Of a stretch of 64,000 nucleotides of DNA, positions 23,160 through 34,900 are shown one piece after another. A program made the translations under genes and the position numbers. The notes under the pieces are model-generated. The model saw only the letters and a list, made by a program, of their open reading frames with translations, was not told where the DNA came from and searched no databases. The stretch is taken from the NCBI RefSeq assembly GCF_027887165.1, contig NC_077227.1, positions 439,385,612 to 439,449,611 on the forward strand. Reading direction: 5' to 3'. The stretch is from Monodelphis domestica (taxonomy: Eukaryota; Chordata; Mammalia; Didelphimorphia; Didelphidae). Position 1 is the first letter of the stretch, and every line of letters starts with the position of its first letter.

Positions 23160-23470
23160 TTCACAGCCCAAGAAAAACTGCCAAGAATGTTATTGAGTCT
23201 AATTTTCATTTGTCTAGCACTCTCGTTAATGATGTCTATTTAAGACATCCATTAAAGGCCCATGAGGTTAATTAAATGGACAATTCCAATAAAGTTCTAT
23301 TAGAATCCCCCTATTAAATTAATATTATAGACTTTTAACAGATGTCTTAATTAGGCATTATAGTTAAGGAATGCAAACTAAATTAAAATCAAAGCCGCTG
23401 TCCAGAAAGAAAGCTTTTTACCATGATTTATAGTTTATTTTGAATCATCTCCTGTTTACTCTTTAGAATC
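23160..23470. other. unique AT-rich block with homeodomain-type motifs
   Basis: Holds ggttaattaaatgg, taaattaatatt and cttaattaggc within 150 bases. A perfect 7-base hairpin (GATGTCT, loop of 5, AGACATC) lies at 23231-23249, and GATGTCT recurs near 23341. No repeat landmarks. The rest to 23800 is unassigned. Confidence 0.4.
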
Positions 23471-23809
23471 TTGGAAAGAAGAAAGTCATTGGTCAACTTT
23501 TTCAGAAGGTGTCAGTGATTGTTTCAAATCATCTGGTTTCTGATCTGGTTAAAGCTTGAAATTTCCAACTTTCAAGGGCTCTGAACCAAGAAGTCTTCTC
23601 AAGCAGCTTAGTGTTTCTGAGAGTGAAGTAAACCAAGAATAACCATTGAATACAAGCCTACAAGGGGACTCTTGATACTTTCCCACAAATCACAAACAGA
23701 TCCCCAAAGATTATATGTACTGGGAGTTTGACTCAATAAGATCAACACCAACTTCAAACCACTTTACTGTCCCTAAGAACAGACTGAACTAATTTTTGCT
23801 TTCATTCTT

Positions 23810-24150
23810 TTATTTGGTCTCTTCCCTTTACTTGGAATAATACCCTCTCCTATCCTATACAAATTCTCCTCATCCATTAAAGGCCAGATCAAATTCTATC
23901 TCTTCCATGTAGCCTTTCTTAATCATATTGGACAGTCTGGTTGTTTTTTTTTTTTAAGTTCTAGAGCACCTCACTGTCTATGCTACACATCAGAACTTGA
24001 TTATAATACAGTTTTGCATCATCTACTAATTGCTTGATCCATTCATTGTTTCATCTTATCTCTCTTATTAGACTGTGACCCAGGTTAAAAGCAGGGACCA
24101 TGCCTTATGCTTCTTATGCGTTCCTCACATGGTAAGAGCACAATGAATCC
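23810..24150 (+). repeat. L2 LINE 3' end
   Basis: tttacttggaataataccct, then aaaggccagatcaaattcta, then gcagggaccatgccttatgc. Diverged but in the right order. Confidence 0.8.
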
Positions 24151-24184
24151 TGTGAAACCAATTGAGGTTAGCCAACTTTCTCAG

Positions 24185-24320
24185 TATCAGCTTGGTATAA
24201 TCAAAAGGTAAAATGACTTGAAGTTGAGACCTGGCTCCTAATCCAAGTTTTCACTTACTAGCTGGGGCAAGCCATAAGCCCTTGGGCTGTTTTCTCAACT
24301 ACAAAATGGGCCATTACCCC
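24185..24320 (+). repeat. MIR core-SINE fragment
   Basis: ttttcacttactagctgggg, then gctgttttctcaactacaaa. Confidence 0.7.
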
Positions 24321-26860
24321 CTCCCCACCCCCACACACACATTTGCTGTACTTTTTATTAAAAAGTTAGTGCCTTAAACTGAATATCAAGAAAGGACTGG
24401 GACTAGCTTTTAAAAATAAATTAATAATCTTTAAAACTCAGACTTTCAATTAAGTAAGTCTGAAAGTGTATCTTTTCTGCTGCACCTACAAATCTCCCTT
24501 TCAACATCAAACACTGTTAAAATGAGCCAAACAGGAATAACCTTCTTGGGCTCAGCCAGTTCTATGCTCTATGTATAGAGTTTTTATGCATACATGCAAA
24601 TATATGTATATATTTCTTTCTAAATGACTCCTTTTGAATGAGGAATCCTTCTGAGGGGACACTGTACCATTCTAATGTCTGCAGTCAAGGTAAATGGGTC
24701 AGGGATCTTGTAAAGGTATTTTAGGTCAAATGTTGGTTAGATTAGTTGACCTTAGAAGTAAGTCCCTTCTGCTTTTAGATTCTGACTCCTCACACTCCAT
24801 CTGTTGTAATGAGCAAATGCTGATAAAGCCTTTTGTAACCTTGAAGGTGATGTGCTAATTGAGCCTAATATATCAATAACTCTAGGTAGGCTCAGGGAGG
24901 TCCAAAATCGGGTACTAGAAAATAACCCAAGTATGAAGATATTAAGCATAATAGGAAGAAGTGTTTGGGACTTAGAGAGTTTCAAGTAACTCAGTGGTTA
25001 TGTGAGTACCTTAACTATGTGCTTGGTTCAGTATAAGTCAGCCCAAGAAGAGAAATAAATTAAAAGGCATTTCTCAGGGTCCGAGAAGCTATCAGTTAGT
25101 GCCACACATCTAAGGTAGGGAATGAAGGAAAGTGTCCAGTAAAATACAGTATACACAGGTCCTGAGAGGGATAAAAGGGGAGGGAGGGACAACCTGTGTG
25201 GAGGAGGTCTGGGGTATCTAAGGGGAAAAAAAGGAGGTTCCTAAATTTGAGCAACTAGTTTCTCTGTCTAGCAATTGTGGAATGCTGACTTCTTTTTCCT
25301 CTACTTCTCATCCTTTCCCCTTGACTCAGATGCTTTGGGTGGATGCATTGACTCAACATTCCTTCCTCCTCCACTTGTAAAGTCTTGATATGGACTAGCC
25401 TTGCTACCTATAGCCGTGCAGTCAACTGGGCCATTGGTGCTGTGAGTGCTCTGTACACCTCTGCCTTGTAGGTCCCCGGTATCTGAATTAGTGGACAGTC
25501 TCACTTCTCTCAAGTCAGTTGAGGATTGGTGTACTTAAGAGCTTGGTGGACCCACTGTGATTGTTAGCCAGTTTCTGTGTTGAATCTTTTACTTCAGTAA
25601 CTTTTAGGGCCCCCGCTTTAAGCTAATATTTCCATTCTGCTGACACTCTTTTTGACCCCCACCCCCAAATCTGCAAAGAATTGTCCCCACTAGCCATAAG
25701 TAGGCTGAAACACCACCACTATCCCTCCTCCCCTTGCCTCCCAAACTCCACAGTTCTTTGGTCTGCTTTGGGGAGACAGCTGAAAACCTGGCTGTACATG
25801 GAACTTAAAAGCCTTTAAACATACAACATAAAAGTTTTAACAGTTCCTTGGATCCTGTACCATTAACCAGTTGTTTGCTTGACTTTCTTGAAATATCCAG
25901 GGTCTGTTCCCAAACTAACTGATAGTTGACTACTGGTATGGTTTGAACAATACTGTAATTACATGGGCTATACTTCATTTTTTCCAGCTCTGAAGAGATG
26001 GGAGCACTAACCACTTGCCTTCCAGACACAGGAGTCCTTAGACCTTCTCCAAAGAAAGGTGATCTCTCCAAGTCCTCTTAATTGGGGGAGGGAGGAGAGG
26101 ACAGGAAATTTGTGATTTAAGTAGCAAGCAACTCACACTGAAACTTGAGTCAATGCCAAATGAAAAACAGATTTCACATGGCAAGTGGCACCAACAACTT
26201 TTCTGGAAAGCAACTGTATATTTATACAACATTAGAAGCCTTTTACAATGAGTGCTGGCTGGTAAGAACAGGATGGTTTAGGAAAGAAAGTTATAGCACC
26301 TATTAAGAATTAACGATACTCAGTTATGAATGTGGCACTTTCAGCCAGTTAAAATAGAACACAAACCACTTTAACTAAAAAGAGAGATTTATTTTCCCAT
26401 CAAGAAAGCAGGTAGTTATGATCATAGCTTACAGGTAGGGCAGAAATAGCCACACAATGCTCAAAAATATCAGAGTAAGGAAGAGACATTTCCTGTCAAA
26501 CTACAAGGAAGGGGAAATCATGGCATCCAAAGTCATGGACAAAGAAAATAGGTAATTTTGGGCACACCTGACATGCCAGGGTCATAGCATTCAAGTCCTC
26601 ATGTCAGAGATGCCCATTATCTGGTGTGAGTCAATATTCATCTACCTTGTATGTAATAGTATCTTTTTCTCACTGTGGACTCCCTATATTGAGTGGCTCA
26701 AAGACAAAGGGGCATTAAAAAGCTGTTTCTGTAGGGAGGTTTCTGGGGGTGAGGAAGGAAGGTGCCAAGTCTGATCCTTGGCACAATCTGGTTTGTTGAA
26801 GGAAAGACACTTAAGGGCACTGATACACTTTAGGACTCTCTACCAAAATGGTAGGGCAAA
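24321..26860. other. unassigned intergenic sequence
   Basis: 2.5 kb without a supported gene. 24690-24790 faintly resembles a reverse L3/CR1 end. The minus-strand frames at 24752-24985, 25301-25513 and 25805-26071 have no family resemblance. Confidence 0.45.
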
Positions 26861-26865
26861 CCTGA

Positions 26866-27058
26866 GGGCAGCTAGGTAGATAAGACAGGTCTAGAGTGGG
26901 CAGGACCTGACTTAAAAAAAAAAAAAGTAGCCTTGGACATTTCCTAACTGTGTAAAGCTGGGCAAGTCACTTAATCCTGATTGCCTAGCCCTCATTGCTC
27001 TTCTGCTTTGGAATTGATATTTAGCTTCAATTATAAGACAGAAGGGTTTAAAAAAAAT
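26866..27058 (+). repeat. tRNA-derived marsupial SINE (SINE1 type)
   Basis: Head gggcagctaggtagataaga, core ctgggcaagtcacttaatcc, A-rich 3' end. An internal poly-A run (near 26913-26926) replaces part of the head-core junction, an unusual rearrangement. Confidence 0.85.
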
Positions 27059-28827
27059 AACTGAAATGATTTCAAGACAAAGCCTGTCATTTCTACTGTG
27101 AGTTAGACTTCAAGAGTCCTGCTTGCTTTTAGCACCAATAAAACTGGTCTAGCACATTAGTCAACCAAAAATTAAACTTCCATGTCAAAGAAACTATTTT
27201 TAAAAATATGTATATTGCACAAATATAAGTCCATTTTCTTATTCATATTTCAAAGAGCTATTACAGATATTATAGTTTTCTAAAACAGCTTTGTAATGGA
27301 TGGGGGAAAATGGAGCCACCCACTATGTTTATTTTGAATCCAGAGTATGAGAGATGGAATAGAGTCAGAAGGTGGAAAGGGGGAATAGATTGTTTCTCCC
27401 CTCTTCTTTCCTTAGTAAAACCCACACTAGTTGCCTTCAGAGTTACAGACTATATTCCTTTAGAGACTGGGTTGAATGTAAGATCCAACACTGAACTGAT
27501 TCTTCCTCCTTGAGGAGAAAGTGTAGGTCTTCTCCTCAAGCTTCAGGTCCCTCTCCCTAGATATGAGGCAGGCATTTGATCTAAAGAAACAGCTATGTAT
27601 TAAGGAACATACGTAAGTTAGGATAAATAGGATTGTTGAGTAAGGCAATGGGAAAGTGGGATGTAGGAAGTCCCTAAGAGACTAACAACTGACCCCCTCC
27701 CCAGATCCTGAAGGGTCAGTTGTGAGAGCTATCCTGACTTCTTTCTGTCTTATTTCTAATATGAAGTTCACAAGGACCACTTTAGAGGGACAGAGAGGAA
27801 ATCTTCCTTGAGTGGATGGCTTTATGATAAAGTCCTATCCACTCCTGTTATCTTCCACTGGATCCTGGGGGTCTGGGTTCACAGAAGGATGATCAAGCTC
27901 AGAGGTTCTCTCAGACCAACCTCTCTGCAGGAGTTCCCAAAAAGATGTGAAGTAACTGCTTGGATCTTCTCAGCTCTCCGTTCCTTCTCTGGAATTCTCT
28001 GCCCTTCTTGCCCTTCTGCTTGAGTTGCTCTTTAAGCATGTTGAATCTGCTTCTCCTCTATTACAATTCCCCCTTTTGGTTTTTTGCAAATTTGTCACCT
28101 TGACAATTTATGTTGACTTTGAATGTATTACTTACCTCATTTTTATTATCACTAATATTCTATCTATCTACTTGCTATCCTCTCTATTCCCCTTCCAAAA
28201 TTAAAAAATCAAAAATAATTTCCCCCCATCCATTACAATTTCAAAGGACACCCAGGATGAATTTTCTGGGAAGTAGAGGGAGGAATAAGGCATACAAGTT
28301 TGGGAGAGAAAGCCTCATCATCCTCTTTCCTCCCAAATGCCTTAACTCTTCTCTAGCTGATGCCATAAAGGCCTGGCACTTGAAAATGTTACAGTCTGTA
28401 TTTCCCTCTATATAGTATGCTTTGGAGGTATAAAGAATAGATGATATGAATGTCAATATGGGTCCTAACTATTAATTTGCAAAATAACAGCCAGTGATTT
28501 TGTAGCTTCTTTCTGATGATATTGCTATTCCAGGGGGCAACAGATTCAAAGAGACTCAACAATCTCACTAGAAAATAATGCAACCAGAAAATCATCTGTT
28601 TAACCAAAGAGGCAGGCAGACCACACACAGAATTTTAAACAATATGGAAAGAAAAGACAACTAACAATTGAACTAGTGAAATGAGCTGGAAATGAGCTAC
28701 TCACTGGCCGCAGTATTTTTTTTTTTAAAGAGCAAAGCACCAAACATGAGCCAGCTGCCAGTTCAGGATGCTTACTTCCTTCACACTGTTCTGAACTGAA
28801 GTGATATTTTCTTAAGCAGTCATGAGT
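27059..28827. other. POP4 3' flank and probable 3' UTR
   Basis: No repeat recognised. The part from 28142 to 28827 would be POP4 3' UTR if the AATAAA noted is used. A perfect 11-base inverted repeat with a 10-base loop lies at 27509-27540. Confidence 0.4.
28142..28147 (-). promoter_or_regulatory. possible POP4 polyadenylation signal
   Basis: AATAAA on the minus strand about 680 bases past the POP4 stop codon. It is the nearest canonical signal I see downstream of exon 7 and would give a 3' UTR of roughly 0.7 kb. No transcript evidence is available. Confidence 0.35.
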
Positions 28828-28964
28828 TCATAGGTCAATTGTTCCTTTTGCTTTGAACTTCTTTGCAGAACGCTCACTTGATCGAAGTTGGAACTTGCTC
28901 CCATAAATATAGGAAATGAAGCCATCGATCTCTACAGTAAACACACAATTTAACTTGGGAATAA
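28828..28964 (-). CDS. POP4: POP4 coding exon 7 (stop codon)
   Basis: Completes Val187, then reads IPKLNCVFTVEIDGFISYIY and GSKFQLRSSERSAKKFKAKG, ending TIDL and TGA at 28830-28828. Compared with the human C-terminus I see a single change (T to I in TVEIDG). The basic tail probably contacts the catalytic RNA. Confidence 0.97.
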
Positions 28965-31900
28965 CTAAAAGAGGAGAAAAAAGGATAAATGAGAAGAAAT
29001 TCAGGCACTCAGCTGCTTTTACATATTTCATCATTCATAAACTACTATCAATGTGGAAATGGAAATAAACCTGACTTCTGATAGGGATGATGTCCAAAGA
29101 ATGTATGGGAAAATTTCTCTGCAGCGATATGACAATTTTTAACAAAGACAGTCAATGTAACCCTTAACACTTAATTTTCACAATCAAAAGTCCTAGGCAG
29201 ACTCGAAATATTGTCCTTGGGGAAAGAATTGCTTATGATATAGGTTTTCTAAGGAAAGACATTTGTAAACAAAACTCTCAAATTTCACCTTGGCTTGAGA
29301 TGCTTCTGGAGAAAATTATCTATACTTTAAACTATCTTCTCTTATTTAAGTCGGAGAAAAGCTCTGCATCAGAATACTAAAATCAAAATAAGTAACTAAA
29401 CAACCAAATAATCAAATAAATGTACAATTGAATTAATGAACAGAATTCTAGGGTTTTAAAACCTTTGGGTCTTCAATAAGTAAGCCACAATGTGGCAACT
29501 TTAAAAATACTCTTTCCTACAGTCTTTCTCTTCTTGAGCAATGCTTCTAACATATCATGCTTGAAAATGCTGTCCTTGAACCAAGAATGTTGCCTATGAA
29601 GGCAAAGACGTCCAAGAATGTGGGAAGATATAACGTTTTGTTTTCTTCATGTCCTTCTCTCCCTTCTTTTCTCAAGTCTCAGCATTTTGAAGGGAGACTG
29701 CTGACAATACTGAAGTTTATACTTGGTATTTAGGAATAGGTAGAGGAGTAAATTGTCCTCTTGAGGCAAATGGCAACAAATGACGAACCCTTCTTACTCC
29801 CAGCCAGCTTTTCCTGTTGGTGTGGTGATTCTGGTTATCCACACTCGAAGATACCAGGCCATTTTGGGGAAGGTCATAGGGTCAGAAGGGAAACAGCTTC
29901 TGAAGCTGGGTTAATTGTTTCCACGTGCCTGAGTATTCTGCACAGCAGGCTTTATAGGATCAGACATACACAACTACCCAAAGACATCCTCTGAACAGAA
30001 TAACAGTAACTTACTTGTTGAATGTTTCTGTCCTCAAGGCTGCAATGCCTAAAGGGAAGTGGCCACATACCTTTTAATTTGTCATCTTTGGTGATAATTT
30101 TGAAGACATGCTTCATTTCCTGAAGAAGAATTCCCGTAATACCAACATAAGAGGGGCATTTGGATTTTGTGACTAAAGAGCAAAACAGAAACAATGGTGA
30201 CAGTTTCTATGGCCGCTCAGGGCCTTTACATGGATACATATATAGATCACTAGATTTGGCAGGGCATTTGTGATTATTTGGACTAATCTTCCCTACCTCT
30301 CTCCACCAACCTTCCATTCCTCTCTCTTCTTACAAATGAAGAAACTGAGGCCTGAGCACATGAAATCACTTGTCCAGAATTACATAACTAGCTGGTAGCA
30401 AAAGTAAGGCAAGAATCCAGGTTTCTCAACTCCTGGTTTAGTGTTCCACTGCCCCTCAATGTCCTCCAGGAATATGCCTTCACAGAGGCAGAAGTGGTAA
30501 CTTGAGATCAAGGACACATGCAAAACCCAGTGGAATTGTGTGTTGGCTATGGGAAGGGAGGGAAAGAATACGATTCTTGTAACCAAGGAATAATGTTCTA
30601 AATTGACTAAATAAAATTAAAAAAAAAAAGAAAAAGAAGTGGTGACTTGAGATATGGAATGTGAAAGCACTTTTGAGAATCTATAAAGGGCTCTTTGGTT
30701 ATAAGGTACTGTTATTATTTTAGTGCCAAGCAGCAAATGCAAAGGTAGCCAATTAATCATTAAATACAATTCTATAGCTGAATACTCATGAATATGACTA
30801 ATGCTAGATAGTATCAAGAGATCTTATAGTTCTATAGAATGAGAGAAGAGACTCATTTTTCTACATGGGTAATATATAGCAGTCTATTAAAAGGCAGCTA
30901 ATTATATATAGAATTTGTACATACTACCTACCAAGTTTCCTTCTACTAATATCTTCAAATATGTTAGTTGTGATGAATTTCTTATTGTGGATCATCTCCC
31001 ACTTCTTCCTTATATTCTTAAATCAAGTGGAAGAAAAGGATTCTAATTCTACACTGAGAACAGTATCATTTAAGAACCTCATTAAAACTGTTATTTTCAC
31101 TGTATCCCCAGCACAGTGCATAGCATATTGACTTGACATTTACTAAGAATGTAACTACAGTAATATCACACATAATTTATCAAATATACCTGTAATAATA
31201 GCACCATGAAGATCTGCCTTTAACAACTTGGCTTGAATCATCTGTGGTTGCCTATAAGACAAAAGATTTAATTGTTTCACACTCCAAATCCAGAGCTCTG
31301 AAAGAACCAGACATATAAATGCAACTTTAAACTGACATAGTTAAAAGAACCCTAAGATTGCCTCTTGATGCTGCATTTCCAGTAGCAATGAGGAGCAGAA
31401 GAAATTTAACTTACGTATCTGGCTTAAGACCATTGCACAAGTCCCGGATATATTGTTTCCAGAGATTATGCAGAGGGAGAAACAGGTTGTATCTAGAATG
31501 AATTGAAGAATACATGAGGGAGGTTAGACAAAATGAACCAAAGATTACTCTCTTCCTGGATATATGAAAAAGCAATGGTATTGATGAATTGCAAGGTTTC
31601 TGAGAAAATATATTTTTTAAAGCCAATATAATTCTAAGAAATTAAACTTTCTGAACACAGCATTCTAACTAGGAGGGAGTGGCAACTATTAATATCTCAT
31701 AGTTTCCTTTCAGTTTAGTGAAATTGGGAAATGCTACCATTTTAAGCAGTATCAGCAGGAAAATACACAACCAAAGACATTTATCTTGCCTAGGTTGACA
31801 GTGGATGAATAACACTGGAAAAAACAACACTCTGGTGCTCTAATACCCAGCTTTACTAACAATTCAGTTCTCAACTCAGAAAGCTTTTGATTACTGCCAA

Positions 31901-34900
31901 AGGCAATTCTGACTTTAATGATGAAGATTCTTTTGCACAAAACTGTTCATGTGAGAATTGATTTTCAAGTACTTGGTATGTACCTTTCTAAATGATGTTT
32001 TGGACAAGTTTGTAGTTGAGGAGGCTTGCCTTTTTCATGGATGGTGTTATACAAAAGAAAAGACCTTTAAGTCTGGAGTCAGAAGGCCAGAGCTAGTCTG
32101 GTTTCTATTACTTACTAGCTGTTGACAATGGCCAAGTCACTTTGTTTCTTTGACTCTTAGTCTTTTTATCTGTAGAATGGGAACATCAATACTATTTACC
32201 TCACGGAATTGTTGAGAGAACAGGAATTTGTATATGGTAAAGTGCTGTAGAAGCTAAGGGTAAGTGAATGAGGTGCCATCTGTTGGCTCCAGTCCTTAGA
32301 TGTATTCACCCAGACAACACCACTGTAGACAAGAACCTCTTTCCCTACGCAAAACATACTGTTTTTGTGACAAGTCTCCACCAACAATATACCAACACTT
32401 GTAAATCAGATTTCTCAAACTGTAGTCTGGAATGTGGGAGGCTGTTAGATACAATTCTAAAACAGTGGCTAAAAACAATCACAAGATGAGGAAACCAAGA
32501 ACTATGGCCAAGGAGGGATGAAGCATCAGCAAGAGGAAGGAAGATGTACTCCCACAGCACAGTGACAAGTCCTTTATAAGAATGTTTCAACACTTGTGGG
32601 TGGTACCTTCTTTAGTTATAAAACTATATCTAATGCTATTAAGAGCCACATAAAATACCTCAGATCTTAAGAAATATCAATTCCTCTTTCCTACGTTAAA
32701 AACCTAAAGACAAACTGCTTGTTGCCATGGGTAATGGTTTCGTTCATGACTGCTTTTAGCAATCAGAACTTAGGTTGGAACCAAATGAAAGGCATCCTTC
32801 CCTTTCAGGCCATTCTGATGAAAAAAACAAATTAACAACAACAACCAAAAAACCCACCAAAAAAACCATGGAGAAATATTGGTAATGGAAGGGCACCCCC
32901 TTGTGGCCATAGGTTATAAAAACAAGAGCAAGCAACATCTTATTGTTAGGCTTACCAGTTACAACCCCACACAAATGAGGCTGTGCACCTCCATATGGAG
33001 GTGGGAAAGAAGAGTAGAGACCTCCTACCTTTGCTCCTCTGGTTTAATTTCAAAGAGACGCAACTCTCGTCTCTGCTTTGCAGAGAAGCCTTTGGATTTT
33101 CTTTTTCTTTCTTTGGGCTTCTTTGGGGGAAGGTACTCTAGCACAACTGCTTTGCGATGCAGGTGGTCATGGAGTTTGTCTTCAGTCAGATGGGGTATGC
33201 TTCGCCTAAGGAAGGCTTTCAGAAAGGCCTCAGCTTTTCGGGATCCTTGGCGCTGTGTGGAAAGAAAGAGGTCCAAAGACAGAATGTTTAACTTGGGGCA
33301 AGCTGGATTTGGTGCCTGACAGCTTCACCCCAGTTGTTAATGATGTACCCATTCTCTCTGAATGTCTAAAATAATCTTTCTTCTTAAAATCACCCCATTT
33401 CATTTTCCTAACTTTTCTCCATTTGTATTGTTATCTATAACATGAGAATACTACCTCAAGTGTCAACCATACAGGGTTGTTGTGAAGGTCAAAAGAGATA
33501 ACATTCAGAAGGAGCTAGGTAAGTATGCAGGTACTACGTTCATGCCAGCTTGTTATTGTTAGTATTCTTTTCATCCTCAAATTTTTCGAACAGACTTTGA
33601 ATCTCCTTTGCTCCTCTCTCTTTACCTTGTAGTATATTGAGCTGAGTACATGAGGACAAGGATTTTTAATTTTTGTCTATGTAATCACAGTGCCTCAGTA
33701 TACATATGCTTATAAATGTTTGTTGAATAGAATCCCCCTAAATTATTGGCTTAATGTCTTAAAAGGAAAATATGATTCCTTTCTGAAGGATTTGTTTCTC
33801 CTGTTTTCCTCACTTGAGGGAAGAATTAGATGACCTGCATAGGAATTACTGAAGGACTAATAAGCACATGCTATGAAATGGTTTTCAGCCTAACACCTCT
33901 CACAGCCAATAAGATGGCAAGTTATATTCATTCCACCACCAGATCTCACACTACTACTACTTTAGAACAATTATCATATTCCTAATTACCATGCACCTAG
34001 ACTATGGCAATACTTTCTTAGATGGGAATGTCTGGGGTTTTAAGGAGGACTAGCATCTCTAGTGTGAGGGCCTGCCCAACACTTTTCAGGGCTGCTTATC
34101 CACCTTTGGTGGTTCACTTGGCACTCAATTCTCACCCATGGCTCCAAGAAGCTGTAGCATTCTCAGTGGCCACACCTTGGGTAAAGGATCTCAGCAGATG
34201 GAATACATTAGGCTGAGGGTAATCTATGGGCCACAAACCCATCAATCAGTGAGTTATGGGGGTATCTACTCCAAGCAAACAAGGACTTCCCCTGGAGAAA
34301 TAGGTGGATGAGAACAACTTGTTCCAATAGCCTAAATGCTGAAGCAGGCCTGTAGCACTTTGAGCTTGGTCAGGTATCAAGGTTTTCCATGGCATCCCAG
34401 GCCATCACCAGTTGCCCTGATTTTTGTTTCACCCCTGGACTTGGATGAGTCTTGAAGATAAGAGTGAGGCCAACAACTTTGTGCAACTCTGCCTCACTTA
34501 AATCTAATTCATAGACAAGTCAAGACATTACACAATAATGTCATTGGTCCTCTTCCAAAATGAAGGATAAACAATTCTAAGCATTTTTTAATTCTTTATC
34601 AGGTGTTTTATTGACATGTTTTTGCCCTCTGGCTATTTTTTTCCAAGGCGCTTTGTTCCCATTCTCTCTCTCCAATACAGATCCCTCCCTTTTAACAAGA
34701 AGTACTGCTAAGCAAAAGAAATTTAAAAATTGGTCATGACCAATAATATATGCTTCAAATCATAGTGAGTCCACCATTTCTGCTTCCTCAAAAATTCTCC
34801 AAAGCCATGATTAGTCACTGCATGCAATGATCTCTTACAAGGTCCTCCCACTTCTATTCTTCTCTACCTTAAAATTCTATATACCATTGCCAAAATAACA

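Noticed and set aside
32879-33319. 146-codon plus-strand frame
   Set aside because: Complement of POP4 exon 3 and its intron edges.
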